Part shown: one piece after another, positions 54,496 to 63,838 of the stretch
How positions within the stretch are numbered: the first letter of the stretch is position 1
How the letters are laid out: every line of letters starts with the position of its first letter
Source of the DNA: Paraburkholderia franconis
GTDB taxonomy: Bacteria; Pseudomonadota; Gammaproteobacteria; Burkholderiales; Burkholderiaceae
Assembly: GCF_009362735.1 (NCBI RefSeq)
Contig: NZ_WHNP01000025.1
Span: 1 to 64,000, forward strand
DNA: 64,000 nucleotides
Reading direction: 5' to 3'
The notes under the pieces: generated by a model
Seen by the model: the letters and a program-made list of their open reading frames with translations, nothing else
The model's database searches: none
Told to the model about the DNA's origin: nothing
Program-made: the position numbers and the translations under genes

Positions 54496-54881
54496 AACTC
54501 AAGGGTGCCTCTGCCGTCGAAACAGGGCTGCCGCCCACGTCATTAACAGACGATTACATTTGTTTCGACTGGACGACGTTCACTTCTCCGTTGCCGATGT
54601 CATCGAAATGTGTGAGTGTTTTCGTGCCCAAGCTATTGAAAGTTTTCCTGTCGAGCATCCCGACGAAATCGGGGCCGACGCACCAATCGCAGTTTGCCAG
54701 AGGGGGCGTGACCAATGAGCCGGACGCGCTGCTTTGTGCATGAACGCACATCACAAGAGCGGGTGGATGCGAGCGCAGCGAGGAACAGTCGTCTCATGTT
54801 TCCTTCTTGACCAACGGCATCCCCGACGACGACGCACGACCAGGATCAAAACGACCAAGGTCACCACGCCAGCCTCGTTCA
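54496..54881. other. Intergenic, nothing recognised
   Basis: About 390 bases before repeat copy B. Short minus frames exist but without motifs. Confidence 0.4.
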
Positions 54882-55002
54882 CATGTGTGATTGTTACGCC
54901 AGCTACATCGGACGCATCGCTAGCCGTTTCCGACGGCCCGGCCAACTGTTTCGCCGGCTGGCGCTCGCAGTGAAGTATCGGGTCTTCACACAGTTCGTGC
55001 TG

Positions 55003-55350
55003 TTACCCGCCCTTGGCGGCGAGCACCGGCCGGCTGGCAGCATCGAACGCCGTCGCGACGGGTTCGCCGGACACTGCCGGTCGCGCATCCGAAAGCTCCA
55101 ATTCGGGCCGCAAGCGTGGCGACATCTCCTGACATGCCCGGCGAATGTCGGAAACCTGCTCAATACCCTTCCTGAGTACCTCTTCACAGAAGACAATGCG
55201 CGTGCGATAGTAATCCGCCTCCATGCGGGCATCGAGAATACGTTGCTCGGCCCGATAGAGTTCCACCCGCAACTCGCGCAGCGCACATTCAGCCAGTCTT
55301 TCCGGGTCAGCGCACTGATGCGATGCCCTGCGTATCAGCCATGTCAGCAT
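55003..55350 (-). CDS. Conserved hypothetical protein of the repeated module (copy B)
   Basis: 115 aa, the counterpart of 17213-17563: LRELRVELYRAEQRILDARM, LRKGIEQVSDIRRACQEM and the same VLAAKGG end. One residue shorter in the variable C-terminal part. Most differences from copy A are conservative, supporting selection on the protein. Function unknown. Confidence 0.75.
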   Translation of the reverse strand: MLTWLIRRASHQCADPERLAECALRELRVELYRAEQRILDARMEADYYRTRIVFCEEVLRKGIEQVSDIRRACQEMSPRLRPELELSDARPAVSGEPVATAFDAASRPVLAAKGG

Positions 55351-56073
55351 CGTGAAGCCCTCCTCGTGCCATGTCTGTGCAGTGTTGAAATGCGCACGCT
55401 ATGCCAGTCAGCCACCGCTCTAGGCTATCAGAACTTCTGGCGACGCTTTGGTGACCGAACCCACATGTTGCGAAATCGATACCTGTGCAGCTTCACCATG
55501 ATCGACGCGGCGTCCCAGTTTCATTCCATTAACGGGCCGTTTCCACGTCGACCTGGCGCCGGTCGCCGCTAGAACACACTTCCAACGTCGCGCATTACCG
55601 CGGACTGCGCGCCTTCCCGGCATTGACGCATTTGTCTTCGCCGCCCTGCACCCGTCCCTCTGGCTGACTAACGGGCATCCAACTGCGAGACCGTGCCGCC
55701 CTGACGATGCACAAAGCTGCGTTCGCCCGACGACGGCACCGTTCCGTTGCCGGCCAGGTGTTTTTCCCAGTATGGCTGGGACAGGATTCTGCCGTTACCA
55801 GCTTCAGGATCAGATGGAACGAGTCGACGGCGAGAGCGATAACGTTTGCGCACGAACGGTAGCGACCGCTTTTCGCCAGCCCGACCAGCATCCAGGCAAT
55901 CTCAATCGCCGTTCGCGACGACCCGCAGGACGGATCGCGGCGGCGCTGTGTATCGGGATGTCTCCTGTAGGCACCCGCGTATGGTTCGACGGGGAGACGG
56001 TCCACGCCAACCGCAGGGAGAAGCGTCGGAGCCGGCATACATTCATCTCTTCAGAAATCCGAAGGAGGGGAAT

Positions 56074-56394
56074 GTGAACACCATGAAGACGGAGATTGGA
56101 CAACTGGCAAAGGCCATCAGCGCCCTGACCTCATACCCCCGACTTGTCCGTCGCGGTTACTGGATCGCGCAGATCGAAAGGCTGCTGGAGGAGCGCGGGA
56201 TATCGGCGTCGGACAGACAGCGATTGGATACGCTCCTCGATCTGCTACGGAACACGCCCGGCGGAGCGCTTTGCCACCGCATCCGATCACGAGCCCATTG
56301 GCAGCCTGGAAGCCGTGTGCTGACACGCGGGGATGGTTCTGGCCACGCAATCGGTCGCTGTGACCTGCACGTCGATTGCCCGCCGGCAGGATGA
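56074..56394 (+). pseudogene. Module ORF 2, copy B, frameshifted
   Basis: GTG start after GGAGG, as in copy A; same protein to LLDLLRNTP, then one extra base near 56257 changes the frame and the ORF runs into 40 unrelated codons. In the other frame the original end (AERFATASDHEPIGSLEAVC) is still readable, so the shift is recent. Confidence 0.7.
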
Positions 56395-56442
56395 GCGCCG
56401 GCGAGCGTTTTCCGCGGCATCGCATTTTGAGAGGGAAATCGA

Positions 56443-56730
56443 ATGCCTTCCACCATCAAGCCCGGATTTGCCGTATGGCCGTCGAGGTTCAGACTTCCAG
56501 CAATCGTTCTTTTATGTGGCACAGGTCTCCTTCTCGGCGTGTTAATCGTTGGAAAAGATGGTTTTGTCCTGGGCAGAGTGCCAACCGCTGTACTTGCAGA
56601 TGCGGATCGACACGTTGCGCAATACGGTCCCGCTATGGTGGGAAGCACGTGCGCAATCGATGGGACCGTGTCCAGAGACTCCCGCGGTACCTTGCTCATG
56701 TGCTGGAAGCAGATCTGGGCGAAGCCGTGA
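56443..56730 (+). CDS. Small membrane-anchored or exported protein (copy B)
   Basis: 95 aa, closely similar to 18638-18928: an N-terminal hydrophobic segment (about 17-36), GRVPTAVLADADRHVAQYGP and the conserved STCAID / LLMCWK cysteines. It is full length although the gene before it is broken. Confidence 0.75.
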   Translation: MPSTIKPGFAVWPSRFRLPAIVLLCGTGLLLGVLIVGKDGFVLGRVPTAVLADADRHVAQYGPAMVGSTCAIDGTVSRDSRGTLLMCWKQIWAKP

Positions 56731-56930
56731 CAGAACGCTCGCTCTGCGTGCCAGTTTTTTTGCGCGTTCCGGGAGAAGCGACCCACAGTCGACGATTGTG
56801 AACGTCGTCGTCTGAATGACGACTCTTGAGCGTTTGGCCGCCTGGCATCAACGCGATGCGTCGCCTCCGAGCGGTATCCTCGGCTGCTCTCTTGCGAGAG
56901 CGGATCGGAGCCTCTACTCGCGCGCCGCAT

Positions 56931-57140
56931 CTACAGGATGAAAATGTGGCATATCTGCCCCATGCCGTCGGTGAACTGGAACACATTCAGTCGGCCGGCT
57001 CTGACGTCAAGCAGAAGCTGCTCGACATCCACAATAGCGTGCGCAAGGGACGGGTTGCATTCGGTCTCGGACATGAGGTTCCGCCTTCTCTCGAGAAGTC
57101 GTTGGATCGCGCTGGCCCGGGAAACAAAGATTTGCTCCAT
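56931..57140 (-). CDS. Small hypothetical protein (69 aa)
   Basis: 69 aa from the ATG at 57140 (MEQIFVSRASAIQRLLERRR), with GAGGTGG upstream. Helical with a hydrophobic C-terminal end (NVFQFTDGMGQICHIFIL). No motif was recognised. Confidence 0.55.
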   Translation of the reverse strand: MEQIFVSRASAIQRLLERRRNLMSETECNPSLAHAIVDVEQLLLDVRAGRLNVFQFTDGMGQICHIFIL

Positions 57141-57399
57141 CGATAACCACCTCAACCAGAGCGAATACCGGCTAACGCCGCTGCCCCACGCAGACCGATC
57201 GGTATGTGGCGCGAACCACCGCACGAAAATTCACTCACGCAAAGCGCAATCTTCAGCAAAGCGGCAAACCTGAATGCCTTGATGCAGACCGCTGCAGCGC
57301 TCGTAGCTCGCCGGATAGTAGATACCCGACGCAGAAGAGAACATCTAGCCCTCTCCCTCGCCCCGCGCCCTGGCAAAGCGAGCGTGAGGTAACCCTTGC

Positions 57400-57786
57400 T
57401 TACTGTGCTTCGCCGTCGTGTGAGCGCAGCCTGCTGAACCGGCTCATCTCCACGAGATGGTCCAGGCACATGTCATAGACCGCTCGCACAAACGTAGCGC
57501 GGAAGTCGGGTCGGGGATTTTTGGAAGCCGCGGCTGACTCGTCGCCGAGCAACACCGGCAAATTTACCTCGGCGCGTTCAGCAAGCGTCTGCGACCAGCT
57601 TGAGATTGACACCCGCTCAAACCAGTCCGCGTCGCCCCCGTTTGCGGCCAGCCAGATTCGTTCCAATTCGACGACGTTCCCGATAGTGAGCCAATCGCCA
57701 CTAACGAGCCTTGCCAAAAGTTGAGACTCAACCAGAAAGGCGAGCAACTCGGCTCTCGCCCGAAGGTCCAATTTCAGTTCGCTCAT
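57400..57786 (-). CDS. Hypothetical protein (128 aa)
   Basis: 128 aa, soluble and helical, rich in Leu/Ala with acidic patches (MSELKLDLRARAELLAFLVE, WLTIGNVVELERIWLAANG). GGGAG precedes the ATG at 57786. No family was recognised; the neighbourhood contains other hypotheticals of similar size. Confidence 0.65.
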   Translation of the reverse strand: MSELKLDLRARAELLAFLVESQLLARLVSGDWLTIGNVVELERIWLAANGGDADWFERVSISSWSQTLAERAEVNLPVLLGDESAAASKNPRPDFRATFVRAVYDMCLDHLVEMSRFSRLRSHDGEAQ

Positions 57787-58346
57787 GACTTTATATGTAC
57801 TCCCTAAAGATAAACAAAGCTCATCGCAATAACGCGAACAAAAACCTTGTCTTCAGGCGATCACTTAGTTGATTCCTTAAGACACCGCTTTCAGAATAGT
57901 CAACAAGCATAATCTCGGGGCACACTGGGCAACGGTCGCACGCGTAACCCGGCCGATATGCACGATGTCACGCTCGACAACTTGATTCATCTTAGCCCTC
58001 AGAATCGCTTAATACTTGTCCATACGGGATGCTTGGCGCCATCTCGCTTAAAACGTACACAATTGAGAGACTCAATTCAATCATATTGCCGTGAAATCTA
58101 ACGGCATGCTCGCAATTAAAACCAGGATTTAGTAATTTCTGCCCACTCGCATCAAAACGCATTAAAACTGGAATCGATATCACGGTAATAAAGTCGCAAG
58201 CTGCAGGCATTGGACCTCTTGCCATCAGCTGGATATGCTGATCGGCAGATTTCCTCCCTGTGTGGGACAAAGTCGTCCGTCGCGGCTGGTCGCGCCGTGC
58301 GATACCGCAAGCGCAAATGTGACTCTCAACATCTGCAGGATTAAAA
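57787..58346. other. AT-rich stretch
   Basis: Visibly richer in A/T than the surroundings between about 57790 and 58200. A minus frame of 77 codons (57992-58225, starting MARGPMPAACDF) could be a gene, but it lacks a clear ribosome site. Different base composition suggests foreign or decayed DNA. Confidence 0.45.
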
Positions 58347-58581
58347 ATGGCAACTGGTGCTGTGAAGTGGTTCAACGATGAAAAGGCTTGCGGTTCATCA
58401 GGCCGGAATGATGGCGGCGAAGACCTGTTTGCACATCTCTCGGAAATTCTGAGCAGTGGTTTTTATATCCGCGCAGAAAAACCAGATGGTGAGTTTTCAC
58501 GCAAAACAAGGCCGAAAGGGCAAGCAGGCAGGCAACATTCAATCGAGAAGCATGAACGTGTCATGGCACGCGAAAAAATGA
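58347..58581 (+). pseudogene. Cold-shock protein gene with frameshifts
   Basis: Starts MATGAVKWFNDEK, as in CspA-type proteins. The RNA-binding strand KGFGFI is garbled by a shift near 58388 (CGSSGRND), GGEDLFAHLSEI is back in frame, and the end QKNQMVSFHAKQGRKGKQ and AGNIQ is readable only in another frame. The RNP1 motif is lost, so the product is not a working cold-shock protein. Confidence 0.8.
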
Positions 58582-58608
58582 ATGGTCCGCCAAGGCGGAC
58601 CATTCATT
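58577..58608 (-). terminator. Strong bidirectional-type terminator hairpin
   Basis: A perfect 15-bp inverted repeat (arms AATGAATGGTCCGCC and GGCGGACCATTCATT) with a two-base centre. On the minus strand it is followed by six Ts, so it terminates phaB, which ends at 58710. It also overlaps the end of the broken cold-shock gene. Confidence 0.85.
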
Positions 58609-58709
58609 GTCAAAGGCGAGTGCCAGCGCTTGTTACCGCGGCTGGATGCGAGTTGGCGAAAGCACAGGCGGGGGTTGTCAATTCTGCATCTACCCACCTC
58701 GCGCAGAGC

Positions 58710-59450
58710 TCAGCCCATGTGCAGGCCGCCGTTCAGCGAGAAATCCGCGCCCGTCGCGAATGCGGCTTCGTCACTGGCAAGCCATGAGACGATTGACGCA
58801 ATTTCCGCAGCCTCGCCGAGGCGACGCACGGGGATGCCCTGGACGATTGCATCCAGGACTTCGGGACGAACGGCACGGACCATGTCTGTCCCGATGTACC
58901 CGGGCGAAACCGTATTCACGGTGATGCCCTTCGCCGCTACTTCCTGGGCAAGCGACATCGTGAAGCCGTGAATACCCGCCTTGGCAGTCGAGTAGTTGGT
59001 TTGCCCAAACTGCCCCTTCTGGCCGTTCACTGACGAGATGTTGATTATCCGGCCCCACTCCTTGCGGACCATCTCCTCAATGACCTGCTTGGTCACGTTG
59101 AAAAGACTCGTCAGATTCGTGTCAATGACGTCGTTCCAGTTCTCTCTGGACATCTTGCGAAACGTACCATCCCGCGTGATGCCGGCATTGTTCACGAGCA
59201 CGTCGATTTCACCGACTTCTTTCTTTACCTTTGCGAACGCCGCTTCCGTCGACTCCCATTCCGCGACATTGCCCTCCGATGCCGTAAAGGAGAATCCCAG
59301 CTCCGCCTGCTCGGCTAACCATCGCTCGCGTCGCGTCGATTTCAATCCACAGCCGGCCACGACGGTAAACCCATCTTTATACAGACGCTGACATATTGCT
59401 GTTCCAATACCGCCCATACCGCCTGTCACGTACGCGATCCGACCAGCCAT
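58710..59450 (-). CDS. phaB: Acetoacetyl-CoA reductase
   Basis: 246 aa, NADPH-dependent SDR that reduces acetoacetyl-CoA to (R)-3-hydroxybutyryl-CoA for PHB synthesis. Motifs: TGGMGGIG (cofactor), NNAGITRD, catalytic S in INISSVNGQKGQFGQ, and YSTAKAG (Tyr-x3-Lys). The PhaB-type GQKGQFGQTNYS segment is characteristic. A strong terminator follows. It is divergent from phaP with a 540-base spacer; phaA and phaC are not in the window. Confidence 0.95.
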   Translation of the reverse strand: MAGRIAYVTGGMGGIGTAICQRLYKDGFTVVAGCGLKSTRRERWLAEQAELGFSFTASEGNVAEWESTEAAFAKVKKEVGEIDVLVNNAGITRDGTFRKMSRENWNDVIDTNLTSLFNVTKQVIEEMVRKEWGRIINISSVNGQKGQFGQTNYSTAKAGIHGFTMSLAQEVAAKGITVNTVSPGYIGTDMVRAVRPEVLDAIVQGIPVRRLGEAAEIASIVSWLASDEAAFATGADFSLNGGLHMG

Positions 59451-59991
59451 TTATGCACCGTCCTCTTTGATAAAGGCTCTCATGCTCTGCGCTATCCACC
59501 CCTCACGTCAATAAAAATCATTCGAAAGCAATTCGTTATGCATAATCTCGGTCATCTATTCGCCGAATATGCGTCGAGCATCCAGCAACCACCTGACGGG
59601 AGCGCAATTATGAGCGTCAAGCTCGTGTTGAATTCGAGCGCGACCGTGGTCGGTGATAGCGCCGAGTAACGGTTCATGCGGAACGGCAGCGATTTTTTTT
59701 GCGGCATCGCACACACACCAGCAGAAGTTCACCCCAGCTTCCCGTGGATGCATCAACCGCTGGCCGTGGTCTGCCCCGAAGGTCCTCTGAACCTCAATGT
59801 CATCGGGGCTTTCGACGTGACTGCCCCACCGCTTCTCGCCCCGCGTCGATAATCGGTTGACATTCGCGCGCTCAGCCCTACAATGGGACACTGCTGCATC
59901 GCACCAACGATTCCTGTCTTGTGGCTCGTCGTTCGTGATTCCGTTCAGCGGTATCCCGGACACTCGCCACTTCACCCTTATGGAGTTAGTG
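59451..59991. other. phaB-phaP divergent spacer
   Basis: About 540 bases with no supported gene; a T8 run sits at 59693-59700. It should hold both promoters. No PhaR-type operator was recognised. Confidence 0.45.
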
Positions 59992-60555
59992 ATGAGCAGT
60001 CCTGTCCCTCAACAGCTGTTCGCCGCGCAGAAGGCCGGCTTCGAGACAACATCAGCATTCCTCACTAAGTCTTTCGAAGGCATCGAAAAGCTGGTTGTGC
60101 TGAACCTGCAGGCAGTCAAATCGATCTTCGCCGAGTCTCAGGAGATCGCGGCCAAAGCGTTTTCGGCCAATGCCCCTGAGGACCTGCTCGCCCTGCAGGC
60201 CAGTTACGCGCAGTCGGTGACCGACAAACTGCAGTCATACGGCCGGAACGTTTACGACATCATCTCCAGCACGCAAGCTGAATTCGCGGCGAGCGCTGAA
60301 ACGCAATTCCAGAAGCACTATCGCGAGACGCAGAAGTTTGTTGACGAGTTCGCAAAGAACGGACCGGCGGGAAGCGAAACCACTTTCGCGGCATGGAAAG
60401 AATTCGTCAAGGCGGCCAGCGAGACGTATGAAGCTGCCGCAAAAGCGACGAAGGAGGTACTGGAGACTGCCGGAAGCAGTGTCGACGCTGCGTCCTCGGC
60501 GCCAGTCAAACGGACCCGACAGGCGGTTACACCTCCCGACGTCGCCGAGAAGTAG
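59992..60555 (+). CDS. phaP: Phasin (PHA granule-associated protein)
   Basis: 187 aa from the ATG at 59992, with GGAG six bases upstream; an alternative ATG at 59980 adds four residues. Helical and amphipathic throughout: FAAQKAGFETTSAFLTKSFEG, LVVLNLQAVKSIFAES, LLALQASYAQSVTDKLQSYG, then a Ala/Lys-rich tail with KRTRQAVTPP. It coats PHB granules and controls their size. Divergent from phaB. Confidence 0.92.
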   Translation: MSSPVPQQLFAAQKAGFETTSAFLTKSFEGIEKLVVLNLQAVKSIFAESQEIAAKAFSANAPEDLLALQASYAQSVTDKLQSYGRNVYDIISSTQAEFAASAETQFQKHYRETQKFVDEFAKNGPAGSETTFAAWKEFVKAASETYEAAAKATKEVLETAGSSVDAASSAPVKRTRQAVTPPDVAEK

Positions 60556-60843
60556 CGGCGGCTCTGGCGCACCGCAGTCAAATTTTCAAGCGAGCCCCTG
60601 TCCGCTTTCTCTTTGCACGTCTTGAGGCCCAGCGGCGCAGGTACCACAGATGCCGTCATCAAGCGGTGTTTTGAGTTGGAAATTCGCAGACAACGCTGCG
60701 CCGGCCGCCACCCTGGCTTCGTTGAATGAGGTCCGGTGTCCAACCCGCGAAATAACCAGAGGCTTGTGGCCAGAAGAACTGGGGCGTTGAGGATACAACG
60801 GCGCACAACCGAAACCCGGGGAACGAAGTTGAAGGAGAAGCGG

Positions 60844-61092
60844 ATGAACACCGCAGAAAAGTCCTTGCGTTCACTGGTTGACAGATGGCTGACGCCAACT
60901 TCCGCTACCCCAGTTCGGGTAATCCAATTCGGACGCACAAGCTCCAGCCGGGGACGTTACGTGCGTGTTGAGGCACATCGACCAGATGGGCCGGTTGCGC
61001 TTTTTTTCTTCCGGCACAATGACGGTACCTGGCGCGTGTTTCCGCCTGACACTGCGCGCTCACAATACCTGTACTGGCTAGGTGCCGTGTGA
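60844..61092 (+). CDS. Small hypothetical protein (82 aa)
   Basis: 82 aa from the ATG at 60844, preceded by AAGGAG. Compact beta-rich core (ATPVRVIQFGRTSSSRGRYV, VALFFFRHNDGTWRVFPP). Located after phaP. No family was recognised; it resembles small Burkholderia hypotheticals. Confidence 0.65.
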   Translation: MNTAEKSLRSLVDRWLTPTSATPVRVIQFGRTSSSRGRYVRVEAHRPDGPVALFFFRHNDGTWRVFPPDTARSQYLYWLGAV

Positions 61093-61855
61093 ATGCGTTA
61101 GCCGCGGCAATGCCGGTCGCTTGAGCCTTTTTGAAAACGACTTGTCGCCACAGTCCTCGTGGTACCAGTTTTCTCAATGTCAACTTCTTCGCCTCAGCGG
61201 TCTTCCCTTCCGCGACCTGCAAGGTCGCAGCCCTGTTATCCAGCAGTCCACGATGACCGCAGTTTTCGCCTTGCCTGCAGCCCCCCCTGCATCGGCATCG
61301 ACCGATACCGGCAACGCCGACTCGAGGTCAGCCCCAGCTTCCTCAGCAGGTTCATGACGTTGCGCTTCGCACGATAGCTCTCCCGGATAGCCTCCAGCTC
61401 GTCAGCGAACTCGGCGTACTTCGTTCGGTTGATTTGCGCAATCAGGTCTTCGTAGCTTGAAACCCTACGATCCGATTCGCGTGCGTGCCGGTATCGGTAT
61501 TTTCTGGGGACGACGTGTCGGTCATGCTCAAGGCAACGCATTGAATGCCGTCGATTTACCAGAATGCACTCCTTGCAAGCGAGCGGGCAGTTTCGCAGTT
61601 ACCCGCATCGAGGCGACACGAGGTCCAACCGAATGCTGTACCAGTTCCCGCGCTATAACCCTTCCATGTACCAACATTCTCCTCGAATGGCCATGCTGGA
61701 TGACCGCAGATTTCCCGGTTGCAGAAAGCAGCCGAACTTGTGAGACGAACACGGGCAGCTATACTTTTAATCGTCTGACCAGACGGGCACGCGGGAACGT
61801 CAACCCTGCGCGGCGCAGGGCTTCGGCGGGGTCCGCACACCGGCTCGTCGCTCTC
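61093..61855. other. Gene-poor stretch, possible remnants
   Basis: A minus segment near 61329-61460 reads SSYEDLIAQINRTKYAEFAD, then LEAIRESYRAKRNVMNLLRK, which is coding-like and vaguely resembles the N-terminal helices of H-NS-type proteins, but the frame does not continue into a DNA-binding tail. Nothing else was recognised. Confidence 0.35.
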
Positions 61856-61865
61856 GGAGGCAATC

Positions 61866-63773
61866 ATGGTTTCGGCACAAGCGGCGCACCATTGGCCATC
61901 GCGGGGCGGGGCACATCGCGCGAAGCAGGCATCGGCCGCCCTGGGGAGCGCAAAGGTTCTACCCGGGCACAGCCATCGCGCCCAGGACCCGAGATCCCGA
62001 ACGACAGGCCCGGGCACTTCCGCTCCGGCAATGGGTAGCTTCGCGCAGGCAGTCGAGGCAAGACTCGAGGCGCTCGACGAGGTGCACGTCAGTGTGGAGA
62101 ACAGGCCCGTCGTCCTTTACCGTCTGCGCGGCGAGCCGGCGCTTCCGCTCGTATACCTATCCCACGACATCGCACGGTTCGGGCATGACCGAGACGCGTT
62201 GCTCGCGTCGCAGGCACGCATCACGAACCTGATCGATCCGCGCGACCGGGCGAGAGTCGACGCGGCCATGGCTCGCGTGCTGGAGCGCAACTGCAACGGC
62301 GCATCGGTCGAATGCCGGATGCGCGCTGGCGACGGCACCTGGGTCTGGGTCGAGAACCGGCTCGTTCCGGTGCGCGACAGGGACGGACGGCTCATCGAAG
62401 TCGAGGGGATGCTGCTCGGCATGATGGGAAAGGAGACCGCGGACGAGCACCTCGCGCGGCTCGCGGGCACGGATGCGCTGACCGGCCTCCCGAATCGCGC
62501 GACATTCGTGCACCGGCTACGCCACACGCTGGCGGCTGCCCAGCGCGGCGCAGTGCCGTTTGCCGTTTTCCTGCTCGACATCGACCATTTCGGCTCAGTC
62601 GGCGACACACTGGGTCATGGGATCGGCGACCTGCTGCTTCGGGAGACCGCGATGCGCCTGACGGCCTGTACAGGTGAGCTCGATCTCGTCGCCCGGCTTG
62701 GCGGCGGCGAATTTGCTGTACTACAGACGGAAGCAGGCGAGCCGGCCGCTGCAGGCTGCCTGGCGGTGAAGTTCCAGCATGCGCTGGCGGCAGCCTGCCG
62801 CCTTGACGGCAACGATGTCCATATCACCGTCAGCATCGGTGTGCGCCCCTACCTCCATGGCGATGCTGACGTGCACGCCTTGCTCGCCCATGCCGACCTC
62901 GCGCTGCGCCGCGCGCGGCAGGAGGGCGGCAACCGGTATCGCTTTCATGCCGACGCGCTCGATCACGCCGTCTGCGAACGCATGACACTCGCAGACGATC
63001 TGGCACGCGCCATCGATCTCGGCGAACTGGAACTCCAGTACCAGCCCGAGGTCGAGCTGTCGTCCGGGAACATTGTCGGGATGGAAGCATTGGTTCGCTG
63101 GCATCACCCGACGCGCGGCCTGCTCGTTCCGGACGTTTTCATGCCGACCGCCGAGCAGGCTGGAACCATGTCGACGATTGGACACTGGGTACTGGATCAG
63201 GCATGCCGGCAGATGCGGGCATGGCGCGACCAAGGGGTCGCTCCACTCATGATCGCCGTCAATCTGTCCTTATGCGAACTCGCGAGCGGCCAGGCATTTG
63301 TCAGCGATGTCGAAGACGCCATCGCCCGATGGCGGCTGGCTCCGTCTGATCTTGAGTTCGACGTCACGGAGGCGACGCTGACCCGCCTCGCCTGGGCGCA
63401 AAACGATGTGCTGCTGGGGTTGCGCAAACTCGGGGCGAAGATCGCCATCGATGATTTCGGCAACGAATACGCGTCGTTCGACTACATCCGGAGTTTGCCT
63501 GTGAGTCATGTGAAGATCGCCCGCCCGGTCATCCAGCGGCTCACTGGCGACCCCGAAGGCGCAGCGACGATCCGCGCCATGGTGTCCCTCGCGCGCGAGG
63601 CGGGGATCGGAGTGATTGCCCAGGGCGTGGAGACCCAACAGCAGCGCATGTTTCTCGCGGATACGAATCGGGCGACCAAGGCGCAGGGGTTCCACTTCAG
63701 CAAGCCAGTGGGCGCTGCTGAAGCCACTGCACTCCTGCGCCAGGGCTACACCGCCGCATTGATGCGAGAATGA
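61866..63773 (+). CDS. PAS-GGDEF-EAL protein with altered active sites
   Basis: 635 aa. The start at 61866 has GGAGG six bases upstream, although the first 55 residues are low-complexity; MGSFAQ at 62032 is an alternative. A PAS-like domain (about 75-190) is followed by GGDEF (about 200-360), whose loop reads RLGGGEF (279-283), with Gly at the third signature position where cyclases need Asp/Glu, and by EAL (about 375-625). EAL keeps MEALVRW (E407), VNLS, VTEATL and DDFG (529-532), but AEGVE is AQGVE (585-589) and KID is KIA, so hydrolysis may be weakened. Both activities are doubtful; a c-di-GMP receptor role is possible. Confidence 0.9.
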   Translation: MVSAQAAHHWPSRGGAHRAKQASAALGSAKVLPGHSHRAQDPRSRTTGPGTSAPAMGSFAQAVEARLEALDEVHVSVENRPVVLYRLRGEPALPLVYLSHDIARFGHDRDALLASQARITNLIDPRDRARVDAAMARVLERNCNGASVECRMRAGDGTWVWVENRLVPVRDRDGRLIEVEGMLLGMMGKETADEHLARLAGTDALTGLPNRATFVHRLRHTLAAAQRGAVPFAVFLLDIDHFGSVGDTLGHGIGDLLLRETAMRLTACTGELDLVARLGGGEFAVLQTEAGEPAAAGCLAVKFQHALAAACRLDGNDVHITVSIGVRPYLHGDADVHALLAHADLALRRARQEGGNRYRFHADALDHAVCERMTLADDLARAIDLGELELQYQPEVELSSGNIVGMEALVRWHHPTRGLLVPDVFMPTAEQAGTMSTIGHWVLDQACRQMRAWRDQGVAPLMIAVNLSLCELASGQAFVSDVEDAIARWRLAPSDLEFDVTEATLTRLAWAQNDVLLGLRKLGAKIAIDDFGNEYASFDYIRSLPVSHVKIARPVIQRLTGDPEGAATIRAMVSLAREAGIGVIAQGVETQQQRMFLADTNRATKAQGFHFSKPVGAAEATALLRQGYTAALMRE

Positions 63774-63838
63774 GACTCCACACCGGCAGTCAAATGGGCT
63801 CACCAGGCGATTGCCTGCGGCATCGCTCCTGCCCGTCT

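Larger units (their letters stand above)
54882..56816. repeat. Segmental repeat, copy B (partner at 17092-19012)
   Basis: About 1.93 kb in direct orientation to copy A, with the same gene order. Edges are sharp: ATGTGTG-TTGTTACGCC on the left and GTCGTCGTCTGAA on the right. The second ORF is frameshifted here. Confidence 0.9.
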
